Shown one piece after another: positions 1 to 6,465 of a DNA stretch of 13,843 bases. Position numbers and translations under genes: made by a program. Under the pieces are notes generated by a model. It ran no database searches, was not told where the DNA came from, and was given only the letters and a program-made list of their open reading frames with translations. The stretch spans positions 1 through 13,843 of the forward strand of contig JALWSW010000175.1 in the NCBI GenBank assembly GCA_027080125.1, given 5' to 3'. Positions within the stretch are counted from its first letter, which is position 1. Each line of letters opens with the position of its first letter. The DNA comes from Campylobacterales bacterium. Lineage in GTDB: Bacteria; Campylobacterota_A; Desulfurellia; JAADFJ01.

Positions 1-49
1 ATATAGAGCAGGGCAGAAAAACTTAACGTTTTTCTGCCCTGCTCTATAT
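1..49. repeat. Perfect 22-bp inverted repeat with 5-base loop, inside proA
   Basis: Bases 1-22 and 28-49 are exact reverse complements around the loop ttaac (23-27). The repeat lies wholly within the proA reading frame. It starts at the first base of the window. No run of T follows on either strand, so it does not look like an intrinsic terminator. It could be a real secondary structure or a fold-back assembly artefact at a contig end. Confidence 0.9.
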
Positions 50-206
50 CTATCCGATTTTCCTCTATGATTTTTTTTCTATTTTTATCAAGCAGTTTTG
101 CAAGGTTGTCCAAAAAACGGCTCTTTTCTTCACTGTTTGCGCAGGAAATTTTTTCCGAAGCCTTTTTGACTTTTTTTATCTGTTCATCAATTTTTCCTAT
201 ACTCAT
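1..206 (-). CDS. proA: Gamma-glutamyl phosphate reductase (ProA), N-terminal part, cut by the window edge
   Basis: The first 68 codons are present and open to the edge. ProA makes glutamate-5-semialdehyde from gamma-glutamyl phosphate with NADPH in the cytoplasm, the second step of proline synthesis. The visible part covers only the N-terminal helices, with the family-typical pattern ENRxDIEQGR followed by SALL near residues 50-67; the catalytic cysteine lies outside the window. The ATG at 206 is chosen because AGAAGGAG sits 6 bases upstream (213-220), and proB ends 14 bases before it. The identity rests on this short match and on its place directly after proB, which is the usual pairing. The last 16 or so codons coincide with a perfect inverted repeat, so the distal residues should be treated with caution. 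Confidence 0.85.
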   Translation of the reverse strand, partial: MSIGKIDEQIKKVKKASEKISCANSEEKSRFLDNLAKLLDKNRKKIIEENRIDIEQGRKTLSFSALLY

Positions 207-220
207 AGCTTGCTCCTTCT

Positions 221-1300
221 CTACAAAAATGCCATATTTTCTCTTCTTATAAGCTCCTCGCCATAACTATAGCCTAAAATTTTAAATATTCTTGCGCTGT
301 TTTTGCCAAGAATCTTTATAGCCTCACTATAACTGTAATTTATTATGCCCTTTCCTACCGTTCCGTCATCTATAATTATATCAACGATATCGCCTCTTTG
401 GAAAGCACCTTCCGCCTTTTTTACTCCAGCCGGAAGAAGCGACTTTCCGGATTTTACAGCATCATAGGCGCCTTGGTCAATATGCACGCTGCCGGCGGAA
501 ACCCCGTCATAAAGAAGCCAATATTTTTTTGCCTGAAGTGGGGTTCTGGAAGGCAAAACAACCGTCCCGCGCGCCTTTCCTGATATTATATCCAAAACAA
601 TCCCGTTTTTTCTTCCGTTTGCAACAACCGATTTTATCCCGCTTGAGGATGCGCGCCTTATCGCATCAATTTTACTTCTCATTCCTCCTGTGCCGTAAAA
701 AGAGGTATGATTGGTTGCCTTTATATTCAATTTTTCAATATTGTTTATATTTTTTATTATTTTAGCATTGGGATTGACTTTCGGATCATCATCGTAAATA
801 CCCTCGACATCGGAAAGTATAATCAACAGATCAGCCTCTATCAGACTTGCAACCAGGCTTGAAAGATTGTCGTTGTCGCCGAAGCATAGTTCATAAACAA
901 CCACCGTATCGTTCTCATTAATCACCGGAACCACTTTCATCTTTATCAGGTTAAGCAGCGTATTCTTTGCGTTAAGATAGCGTCGTCTGTTTGCCAGATC
1001 GTCTCTGCTTAAAAGTACCTGGGCTATCTTTATTCCTTTTTTATCGAACAGTTTTTGATAATAGGAAACAAGATAGGGCTGTCCTACCGCCGATAGCGCC
1101 TGCTGACGAGTAATATTGCCGGATTGTCTTTCCACATTCAAAACCGCGGTTCCGGCTGCAATCGCTCCTGAGGAAACAACAATCACATCATCGGTTTTCT
1201 CCAGAATAGCTATCTGATTTACTATATCTTCAAGCCTGATTTTATCTATCTTGCCGCCATTGAGCAGAACCGAACTGCCTATTTTTACTACAATTCTCAT
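221..1300 (-). CDS. proB: Glutamate 5-kinase with C-terminal PUA domain
   Basis: ProB phosphorylates the gamma-carboxyl of glutamate with ATP, the first and usually feedback-inhibited step of proline synthesis. The 359-residue protein has the amino-acid-kinase fold at about 1-255 and a PUA domain at about 260-345, the usual bacterial layout and length. Visible motifs are VKIGSS (5-10), VSSGAIAAG (42-50), NENDTV (128-133), FGDNDNLSSLVA (140-151), LSDVEGIY (162-169) and GTGGMRSK (203-210), covering nucleotide and glutamate binding. The ATG at 1300 follows the obg stop by 3 bases and has no clear Shine-Dalgarno sequence, so translation is probably coupled to obg. proA follows 14 bases after the stop. 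No frame disruption is seen. Confidence 0.97.
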   Translation of the reverse strand: MRIVVKIGSSVLLNGGKIDKIRLEDIVNQIAILEKTDDVIVVSSGAIAAGTAVLNVERQSGNITRQQALSAVGQPYLVSYYQKLFDKKGIKIAQVLLSRDDLANRRRYLNAKNTLLNLIKMKVVPVINENDTVVVYELCFGDNDNLSSLVASLIEADLLIILSDVEGIYDDDPKVNPNAKIIKNINNIEKLNIKATNHTSFYGTGGMRSKIDAIRRASSSGIKSVVANGRKNGIVLDIISGKARGTVVLPSRTPLQAKKYWLLYDGVSAGSVHIDQGAYDAVKSGKSLLPAGVKKAEGAFQRGDIVDIIIDDGTVGKGIINYSYSEAIKILGKNSARIFKILGYSYGEELIRRENMAFL

Positions 1301-1303
1301 CTG

Positions 1304-2263
1304 CTATATTATTCCTGCTATAAAATCCAAAAGAGCATCAATATTGGTGCCTTTCAGAGCGGAAATATGGAAAACGGGAAGATTGAAAACATCTTTGTAA
1401 TCTTTGACTGTTTCCATACAATCAATCTTGTTTATAGCAATAATCTTCGGTTTTTCGAAAACATCCTTGCCATATTTTTTGAGCTCACCGGAAAGTATGG
1501 AGAATTGTCTTACCGGATCCTCGGTTCCATCAAGCATAAAAAGCAGAAGCTTTGAGCGTTCAATATGGGACAAAAACCTAAGCCCCAGCCCTTTTCCGCT
1601 ATGCGCCCCTTCTATAATCCCGGGTATATCGACAAACAGAATCTCTTTTTCTGCATGTTTTACCATTCCGAGATGGGGATTGATTGTTGTAAACCGGTAG
1701 TCTGATATTTCAGGTTTTGCGTCGCTGATTTTGCTTATGAATGTGGATTTGCCAACATTGGGAAAGCCCACTATTCCGACATCTCCAAGCATCTTAATCA
1801 TCAGTTTTATCGTTTTCTTCTCTCCAGGCTCTCCTTCCTGATATTTTGTTGGTCGCTGCCTGACTGATGTCGCAAAACTTGAATTCCCAAGCCCGCCTTT
1901 GCCGCCTCTGCATACCAGAAAACTCTCACCGGCAAGAAGGTCAGCAATCAGGTCGCCGGTCTCGTTGAATATGACGGTTCCGGGAGGAACCTTTAATATA
2001 AGATTTTCGCCGTTTTTGCCGGTTCGATTTTTCGATTGTCCCGGATGTCCGTCCTCGGCTTTGAAAATCTTTTTTGTTCTGAATGCCCGCAGCAGATGTG
2101 TATTGTTATCAGCTTTGATGATTACATCGCCTCCCTTGCCGCCTTTGCCTCCGTCAGGACCGCCTTTGGGAATATATTTTTCGCGTCTGAAACTTACAGC
2201 ACCTCTGCCGCCTTTACCGGAGACAACCGTAATCGTTACATTATCGGCAAAAGAAAACCTCAA
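1304..2263 (-). CDS. obgE: GTPase Obg/CgtA (ribosome assembly)
   Basis: Obg is a GTP-binding protein acting on 50S subunit maturation and stress responses. The glycine-rich Obg fold occupies about residues 1-158 (SFRREKYIPKGGPDGG at 24-39). The G domain follows, with G1 GFPNVGKS (166-173), G2 threonines at 192-193, G3 DIPG (212-215), G4 NKID (278-281) and G5 SALKG (301-305). At 319 residues it stops right after the G domain and lacks the variable C-terminal OCT extension found in some bacteria. The start is a TTG at 2263: an in-frame TAA immediately precedes it, and the conserved Obg fold begins at once. There is no good Shine-Dalgarno sequence. The gene lies 33 bases after rpmA, the classic neighbour. 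Confidence 0.97.
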   Translation of the reverse strand: MRFSFADNVTITVVSGKGGRGAVSFRREKYIPKGGPDGGKGGKGGDVIIKADNNTHLLRAFRTKKIFKAEDGHPGQSKNRTGKNGENLILKVPPGTVIFNETGDLIADLLAGESFLVCRGGKGGLGNSSFATSVRQRPTKYQEGEPGEKKTIKLMIKMLGDVGIVGFPNVGKSTFISKISDAKPEISDYRFTTINPHLGMVKHAEKEILFVDIPGIIEGAHSGKGLGLRFLSHIERSKLLLFMLDGTEDPVRQFSILSGELKKYGKDVFEKPKIIAINKIDCMETVKDYKDVFNLPVFHISALKGTNIDALLDFIAGII

Positions 2264-2296
2264 TTACTGCTTAACAAAATTCAATAAAGATGCCGG

Positions 2297-2551
2297 TTAT
2301 GCAACCTTATAAACCGAGACCCTTTTCTTGTAACCTTTATGTTCAAATTTAACTTTTCCTGTGATTTTTGCAAAAAGAGTATCGTCTCTTCCGCGTCCAA
2401 CATTTTCTCCGGGTGCAAAAGGCGTTCCTCTTTGTCTGACCAAAATAGAGCCTGCACTTACCAACTGTCCGTCGCCAACCTTTACGCCAAGCCGTCTGCC
2501 GGCACTGTCTCTTCCGTTACGGCTGCTGCCCATTCCTTTTTTGTGAGCCAT
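2297..2551 (-). CDS. rpmA: 50S ribosomal protein L27
   Basis: This 84-residue protein is a component of the large ribosomal subunit whose N-terminal tail reaches toward the peptidyl transferase centre. The sequence starts directly with MAHKKGMGSSRNGRDS and carries the conserved stretches GxxVxAGSILVRQRGT and PGxNVGxGRDxTLFA. It lacks the cleavable N-terminal extension typical of Firmicutes L27, which supports a Gram-negative host. The length is normal. The ATG begins one base after the rplU stop, so the two are translationally linked, and obg follows. Confidence 0.98.
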   Translation of the reverse strand: MAHKKGMGSSRNGRDSAGRRLGVKVGDGQLVSAGSILVRQRGTPFAPGENVGRGRDDTLFAKITGKVKFEHKGYKKRVSVYKVA

Positions 2552-2552
2552 A

Positions 2553-2852
2553 TCAGTTTCCCCTATTTATCTTGGTTATCATAAGTTCTGTCAAATCCTG
2601 CCTGTGACCTTGTTTTCTCTTATATCCTTTTCTTCTTTTCTTCTTGAAAACTATAATTTTCTTTCCTCTTGATTGTGATAATATCTCTGCCTCTACGCTC
2701 ATATTTTTTCCGCTTTGCCCGTCAACCAGAAGAGGATTGTCAAATACAATTTTCTCTCCAGCTTCACCCTTGATTTTCTCGACCTTTATAATCTGTTGAG
2801 GCTTAACAAAATATTGCCTGCCTCCGGTCTCTATAACTGCATAACTACTCAT
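2553..2852 (-). CDS. rplU: 50S ribosomal protein L21
   Basis: This 99-residue protein of the large ribosomal subunit binds 23S rRNA. It shows the family N-terminus MxxYAVIETGGRQYxV and the C-terminal signature KKRRKGYKRKQGHRQxxT near residues 70-88. It is the first gene of the L21-L27-Obg-ProB-ProA operon. The start has AGAGGTGA about 5 bases upstream, and a near-consensus promoter ends 32 bases before the ATG. Nothing is unusual about it. Confidence 0.98.
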   Translation of the reverse strand: MSSYAVIETGGRQYFVKPQQIIKVEKIKGEAGEKIVFDNPLLVDGQSGKNMSVEAEILSQSRGKKIIVFKKKRRKGYKRKQGHRQDLTELMITKINRGN

Positions 2853-2884
2853 ATTTCACCTCTATATCTTTTTGCAAGGACTGA

Positions 2885-2913
2885 ATTTTAAGTATTGTTG
2901 GTAAGTTTGTCAA
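2885..2913 (-). promoter_or_regulatory. Sigma-70-type promoter of the rplU operon
   Basis: Read on the minus strand there is a perfect -35 TTGACA (2913-2908), a 17-base spacer, and a -10 TAAAAT (2890-2885, 5 of 6 matches). Transcription would start near 2878, leaving a leader of about 25 bases that holds the rplU ribosome binding site. This is a strong promoter, as expected for ribosomal protein genes. Confidence 0.85.
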
Positions 2914-2975
2914 CCGTTTTAACCAAAAATAAGCAGAGAATCCTCCTTTTCAGTAAAACTATGTAAATAACTGGC

Positions 2976-3965
2976 TCAAATATGAATAAGAAAATAGAGA
3001 TTAATCAGATATCCCGCCCCAAAAAAGAGAAGAATAATCGCCGAAAGGCGTCCGGTCAGCAGCAGCGAAGCAAGAATAAGAAAGGAAGAAACTATTGGTG
3101 TCAGAACAGTTTGAACAGATACCCCGCTCATAATCCACCCGGTCGCTACAAGCCCTATCACAACAGGAAGCACCGATTGAAACACCATAGCTCCGGTTAT
3201 ATTGGTCAGCGCAAGTGTATCCTTCTTTTTCAATAGCCAGCGAAACGAGTTATATTTCTCAGGCAGTTCGGTGGCAAACGGAGCAATAATCACAGAAATT
3301 ACAAATAAGGAAGCGCCCCAACTTGCTCCCAAATGCTCAATCTGCCCGACAAAAAGTCTGCCGGCAGCTACAAGCACAACCAAAGATAACCCCAACTGAA
3401 GCAGGGCAAAGTAGATTGATTCTTCCAGTTTTGCAATTTTTGCAAGAAGCAGTTCCTCGGATTCACCCTGATTGCCGGATTTATCTTTCAGATTCAATAT
3501 CACATAAGCCACATATGAGCAGACCAGAATTATGGCGGCTGCAATATGAAATAATCTGCCGTTAAAAATATATGAAACGGCAAACAGCGTCAGATAGTTG
3601 AATATAAAAAAAAGCGTATCGCGAATTATCGGCTTTTTCGGAACATCAAAATAGAGATTTTCCCTTTTTTTTGATAACCGCATAACAATTATTGTCAGCG
3701 CCATAAGAAAGCTGGTTAATGTCGAAAGCATAAGCGGAGCGCCCAGAATTGCTCCGACGCCTATCTGATTTACCGACCTGCCCAATAAAAACGCTATGAT
3801 TGGAATAATAGTTTCCGGCAGTGCGGTCCCGGTCGCAGCAAGCAGAGAACCGGTGGCTGAGCTTGAAAGAGAAAAAGAGTCTCCAAGCCATTCAACCGCA
3901 TTGCTAAAGAGTTCGCTTGCCGAAATTATAAGAATTATACTTACAAGAGCCAAAAAAAAGGTCAT
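2976..3965 (-). CDS. CaCA-family cation exchanger (sodium/calcium antiporter-like membrane protein)
   Basis: This is an integral inner-membrane protein of 329 residues with about ten hydrophobic segments and two inverted alpha-repeats. The first repeat carries GSLLAATGTALPET (39-52) and GAILGAP (71-77). The second carries IIAPFATELPEK (226-237), an Asp at 249 and NITGAM (255-260). The acidic residues in the two repeats (E51, E236) are those expected to bind cation in this superfamily. The substrate (Ca2+, Na+, H+, or another cation) cannot be read from sequence. The ATG at 3965 has AAGG close upstream. It lies 44 bases after the flavodiiron gene on the same strand with no terminator seen between, so cotranscription with rubredoxin and fprA is likely. 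Why an exchanger sits there is not obvious. Confidence 0.85.
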   Translation of the reverse strand: MTFFLALVSIILIISASELFSNAVEWLGDSFSLSSSATGSLLAATGTALPETIIPIIAFLLGRSVNQIGVGAILGAPLMLSTLTSFLMALTIIVMRLSKKRENLYFDVPKKPIIRDTLFFIFNYLTLFAVSYIFNGRLFHIAAAIILVCSYVAYVILNLKDKSGNQGESEELLLAKIAKLEESIYFALLQLGLSLVVLVAAGRLFVGQIEHLGASWGASLFVISVIIAPFATELPEKYNSFRWLLKKKDTLALTNITGAMVFQSVLPVVIGLVATGWIMSGVSVQTVLTPIVSSFLILASLLLTGRLSAIILLFFGAGYLINLYFLIHI

Positions 3966-4009
3966 CGCCTTGGGTTCTTTATCAGAATATCGATAGAGGT
4001 TAAATTATC

Positions 4010-5212
4010 TTACAGGCCGGCTGCAAGAGTGCGTCCGAGTTCTTTTATCTGCGCAAAATCATCCTCGGTAGGACGAAATTTTATCCTGAAAGGCTCATAC
4101 GGCGTCCTCATCCTCAGGCTTTTCATATGTCTGATAATTGAAATAGGTCCCTCTCCGCTCCAGCCGTATGATCCAAATGCAAATCCAAGCTTTCCTTTTC
4201 GCTTTATAGTGGCGGTACTTGCCAAAAATTTCCATACAGGTTCCGGGGCATCACCGTTTATTGTGGGTGTTCCTATGGCTATTCCGTCTGCGCTTTCTGC
4301 AACATCAACAACAGATGAAAGCTCCATTTCCGAAAGATTTCCTATATCCATCATTGCCACACGCACACCAGCTTCCTGCACACCTCTGCCGAATGCCTTT
4401 GCGAGCTTTGCCGTGTTGCCGTAAGCAGTGGTATAGGCAACCAGCATAAGTTTTTTCTTTTTCTCTTCGGGTTGGCTCCATTGCCTATAGCGTTCTATAT
4501 AGGAGAGTGCATCCTCTCGCAATATAGGACCATGGCTCGGACATATCATTTCAATATCAAACTTATCCAGTTTCTTAAGTGCTCTGAGAACATACTCTTT
4601 GTAAGGTCTCATAATTACATTGAAATAGTAGTGAAACGGTCTTGCAAAATCGTTTGTAAGATCGTTAAAGATTCTATCATCACAATAATGGGAAGCAAAA
4701 ATATCGCATGAATAGAGCAGCCTCTTCTCCGGCACATAGGTGCACATCGTATCAGGCCAATGTAAAAAAGGAGTAATAACAAATTTAAGCGTCTTTCCGC
4801 CCAGATCGATTTCCATTCCATCTGTTGCTATTATCGGATCGGTTTCCCTGTTGAGAATGTTTGTTAGAAAGCTTTTGCCTGCTGCGGAAACTATCAATTT
4901 TGCGTTAGGAAGTTTATCAAAAACAAGGGGCAGCGCGCCTGAATGGTCTGATTCGTTATGATTGACAACTACATAATCGACCTCTTCAGGATCGACAAGA
5001 CTGCAAAGATTTTTCCAGAACAGGTCCTTAAACGGCTCTTTTACAGTATCGATTATTGCTGTTTTCTTGCTTCCTCTGATTAGATAGGAATTGTATGTTG
5101 TGCCTGATTCGGTACGCATTATCACATCAAAAATCCGCAAATTAGGATCGAGTGCAGCAAGCCACCAACTGCTTTCTGTAACCTGTACAGGTTCTATACC
5201 ATTTTTACCCAT
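4010..5212 (-). CDS. fprA: Type-A flavodiiron protein (rubredoxin:oxygen/NO oxidoreductase)
   Basis: The protein reduces O2 to water and/or NO to N2O in the cytoplasm of anaerobes, using electrons from rubredoxin. The 400-residue sequence has a metallo-beta-lactamase-like domain (about 1-250) with the full set of diiron ligands: H85, E87, D89, H90 (motif HNESDH), H151, D170 and H227. A flavodoxin domain follows (about 253-400) with the FMN phosphate loop TTAYGNTAK (261-269). There is no fused rubredoxin or reductase domain, which makes it class A. The rubredoxin gene ends 6 bases before the ATG at 5212, which lacks a clear ribosome binding site, so translational coupling is likely. Whether O2 or NO is preferred cannot be told from sequence. 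Confidence 0.96.
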   Translation of the reverse strand: MGKNGIEPVQVTESSWWLAALDPNLRIFDVIMRTESGTTYNSYLIRGSKKTAIIDTVKEPFKDLFWKNLCSLVDPEEVDYVVVNHNESDHSGALPLVFDKLPNAKLIVSAAGKSFLTNILNRETDPIIATDGMEIDLGGKTLKFVITPFLHWPDTMCTYVPEKRLLYSCDIFASHYCDDRIFNDLTNDFARPFHYYFNVIMRPYKEYVLRALKKLDKFDIEMICPSHGPILREDALSYIERYRQWSQPEEKKKKLMLVAYTTAYGNTAKLAKAFGRGVQEAGVRVAMMDIGNLSEMELSSVVDVAESADGIAIGTPTINGDAPEPVWKFLASTATIKRKGKLGFAFGSYGWSGEGPISIIRHMKSLRMRTPYEPFRIKFRPTEDDFAQIKELGRTLAAGL

Positions 5213-5218
5213 ACGATT

Positions 5219-5398
5219 TTACTCAAACATCTTTTTGGTTCTCATATTCTCAAAAAGCTCTTTTCCTGCTCCGCAGTCAGGACATACCCAATCATCAGGC
5301 AGATCCTCGAACGCTGTTCCTGCTTCAATCCCGTTGTCAGGATCCCCTGCCTTCGGATCATATACATAATCGCAAATAGTACATCTATACTTATCCAT
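5219..5398 (-). CDS. Rubredoxin
   Basis: This is a 59-residue single-iron electron carrier, here the probable electron donor to the flavodiiron protein encoded 6 bases downstream. Two knuckles are visible, CTIC (C6, C9) and CPDC (C39, C42), with the family core YxYDPxxGDPDxGIxxGTxFEDLPDDWVCP. The reading frame can be extended upstream to 5446, but the ATG at 5398 is chosen: AAGGAGGTG lies about 6 bases before it and the rubredoxin fold begins at residue 1. It is the first gene of a rubredoxin-fprA-exchanger transcript divergent from the b5/DUF2231 gene. Confidence 0.97.
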   Translation of the reverse strand: MDKYRCTICDYVYDPKAGDPDNGIEAGTAFEDLPDDWVCPDCGAGKELFENMRTKKMFE

Positions 5399-5418
5399 AC
5401 AACACCTCCTTTTTTTCA

Positions 5419-5446
5419 AATTTAACCTTCCGCTAATGGATGTCAA
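5419..5446 (-). promoter_or_regulatory. Probable promoter of the rubredoxin-fprA operon
   Basis: On the minus strand a perfect TTGACA (5446-5441) is followed after 16 bases by TAAATT (5424-5419, 4 of 6 matches to the -10 consensus). A start near 5412 would leave a short leader containing the strong AAGGAGGTG binding site. No FNR-like or other operator could be recognised in the 121-base divergent gap. Confidence 0.65.
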
Positions 5447-5484
5447 GCGTTAACTCATAATCCGGCAAAACCTTACTTAATCGG

Positions 5485-5512
5485 TTGCATGGAATAATTC
5501 AGTCGTTATAAT
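5485..5512 (+). promoter_or_regulatory. Probable promoter giving a leaderless or near-leaderless transcript for the b5/DUF2231 gene
   Basis: TTGCAT (5485-5490) and a perfect TATAAT (5507-5512) are separated by 16 bases. The expected transcription start, about 7 bases after the -10, falls at or just before the ATG at 5520. No Shine-Dalgarno sequence is present between them, which agrees with a leaderless mRNA. Confidence 0.6.
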
Positions 5513-5519
5513 AATCGGT

Positions 5520-6170
5520 ATGAAAGCAGAAGAACTCAAAAAACACAACGGAGAAGGTGAAAGAACATACATAGCATACAAAGGCAAAGTCTATGATCTC
5601 TCCGATAGCAAAATGTGGGAAAAGGGTATACATATGCGGCTGCACAAGGCGGGAGGCGATTTAACTTCGAGTATGGAGGTTGCGCCTCACCGGGATAATG
5701 TTCTTGAGAAATTCAAGGTAATAGACAGCCTCGAAGAGGAAACCGCAAAATTGAGCGCCAGAGAAAGACTTCGGCTCATATATAGAAAATTTCATCCTCA
5801 TCCTGTAATGATTCATTTTCCTATAGCATTATTTACCTTTAGCGCTCTTTTCAATATACTATGGTTGCTGACATCCAAGCACTCTTTTATGCTTACATCC
5901 TTTTATTCATATACTGTGGCATTCTTGGGGAATTTTTTGGCAATACCGTCAGGTTTTCTAAGCTGGTGGGTAAACTATGACAAAGCCAAAACCATTACAT
6001 TCAGTAAAAAGATTACCGGATCGGTGCTGCTTTTTGCACTTTCTGTCATCACCATGCTACTATTTAGTTATAATGGTCCTCTGTATTTGACAAGCATAGC
6101 GATCTGGCTATCTGCCGGATTGACGATTTACGTGGCATATCAGGGCGGTAAGATAACCTTTCCGGTATAA
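5520..6170 (+). CDS. Membrane protein: cytochrome b5-like heme domain fused to DUF2231
   Basis: This 216-residue protein has an N-terminal soluble domain (about 1-72) resembling a short cytochrome b5 domain. KGKVYDLSDS is followed by W33, H38, H42, AGGDLT (44-49) and APH with H57. The spacing from the aspartate of AGGDLT to H57 equals that from AGGDAT to the second heme histidine of cytochrome b5; the other ligand would be H38 or H42. A linker leads to HPHPVMIHFP (92-101), the usual start of DUF2231, with about four membrane helices (97-206). A role as a membrane-bound redox hemoprotein is inference. It is divergent from rubredoxin-fprA and 19 bases before the half-ferritin gene, suggesting oxygen or redox stress handling. 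The start rests on the domain boundary, since no ribosome binding site is visible. Confidence 0.8.
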   Translation: MKAEELKKHNGEGERTYIAYKGKVYDLSDSKMWEKGIHMRLHKAGGDLTSSMEVAPHRDNVLEKFKVIDSLEEETAKLSARERLRLIYRKFHPHPVMIHFPIALFTFSALFNILWLLTSKHSFMLTSFYSYTVAFLGNFLAIPSGFLSWWVNYDKAKTITFSKKITGSVLLFALSVITMLLFSYNGPLYLTSIAIWLSAGLTIYVAYQGGKITFPV

Positions 6171-6189
6171 TGGATATAATGGAGAAAAA

Positions 6190-6426
6190 ATGAAAGACAA
6201 AAAGAAGAGAAGAAAAGCGTTAGAGGAAATGATAGAAATCATAACCCTGTCTATTCCGCGAGAAATCGATTCGAGGGCGCTTTATATGGATGCTGCCAAA
6301 AAAGCTGCAACTGAAGACTCAAAAAATCTCTTTCTCACACTGGCAAAGCAGGAAAAAGGGCATGAGTCTATGCTGAGAAATATTCTTGAGGTTGTAAAAG
6401 AAGAACTCAAGGCGTTGGACGAATAA
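6190..6426 (+). CDS. Small rubrerythrin/ferritin-like protein (half four-helix bundle)
   Basis: This 78-residue, highly charged, probably cytoplasmic protein is predicted to form two helices. The core carries one diiron half-site of the ferritin-like type: E25 with Y32 seven residues later, then EKGH with E55 and H58. Rubrerythrins and ferritins normally have two such ExxY/ExxH halves in one chain, so this protein would have to dimerise to build a four-helix bundle with a diiron centre. No rubredoxin-type cysteines and no signal peptide are present. GGAG at 6180-6183 precedes the ATG. It probably shares the transcript of the b5/DUF2231 gene. Peroxide or oxygen reduction or iron binding is the likely role. 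It could also be related to short encapsulin-associated ferritins, but no encapsulin gene is in view. Confidence 0.7.
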   Translation: MKDKKKRRKALEEMIEIITLSIPREIDSRALYMDAAKKAATEDSKNLFLTLAKQEKGHESMLRNILEVVKEELKALDE

Positions 6427-6428
6427 AC

Positions 6429-6456
6429 TTGACATTCTGAAATATATTCTTATCTT
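6429..6456 (+). promoter_or_regulatory. Probable promoter of the glucosaminidase gene, near-leaderless
   Basis: A perfect TTGACA (6429-6434) begins two bases after the stop of the half-ferritin gene. After a 16-base spacer comes TATCTT (6451-6456, 4 of 6). The predicted start near 6463 is only about 3 bases before the ATG at 6466, and no Shine-Dalgarno sequence is visible. Confidence 0.55.
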
Positions 6457-6465
6457 TCTGTTGCC

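Noticed and set aside
1..49. Rho-independent terminator at the left edge
   Set aside because: The stem is strong but no T-run follows it on either strand, and it lies inside the open proA frame.
1899..2312. 137-codon plus-strand open frame
   Set aside because: It is antisense to obg and reflects its glycine-rich codons (Pro-rich shadow); no binding site and no recognisable family.
2853..2975. Ribosomal-protein leader structure or terminator between the exchanger gene and rplU
   Set aside because: Apart from the promoter and binding site, no stable hairpin with a T-run could be found in this gap.
5399..5446. Longer rubredoxin starting at 5446
   Set aside because: It would add 16 non-conserved residues encoded by the ribosome binding site and promoter region; the ATG at 5398 has an ideal Shine-Dalgarno sequence.
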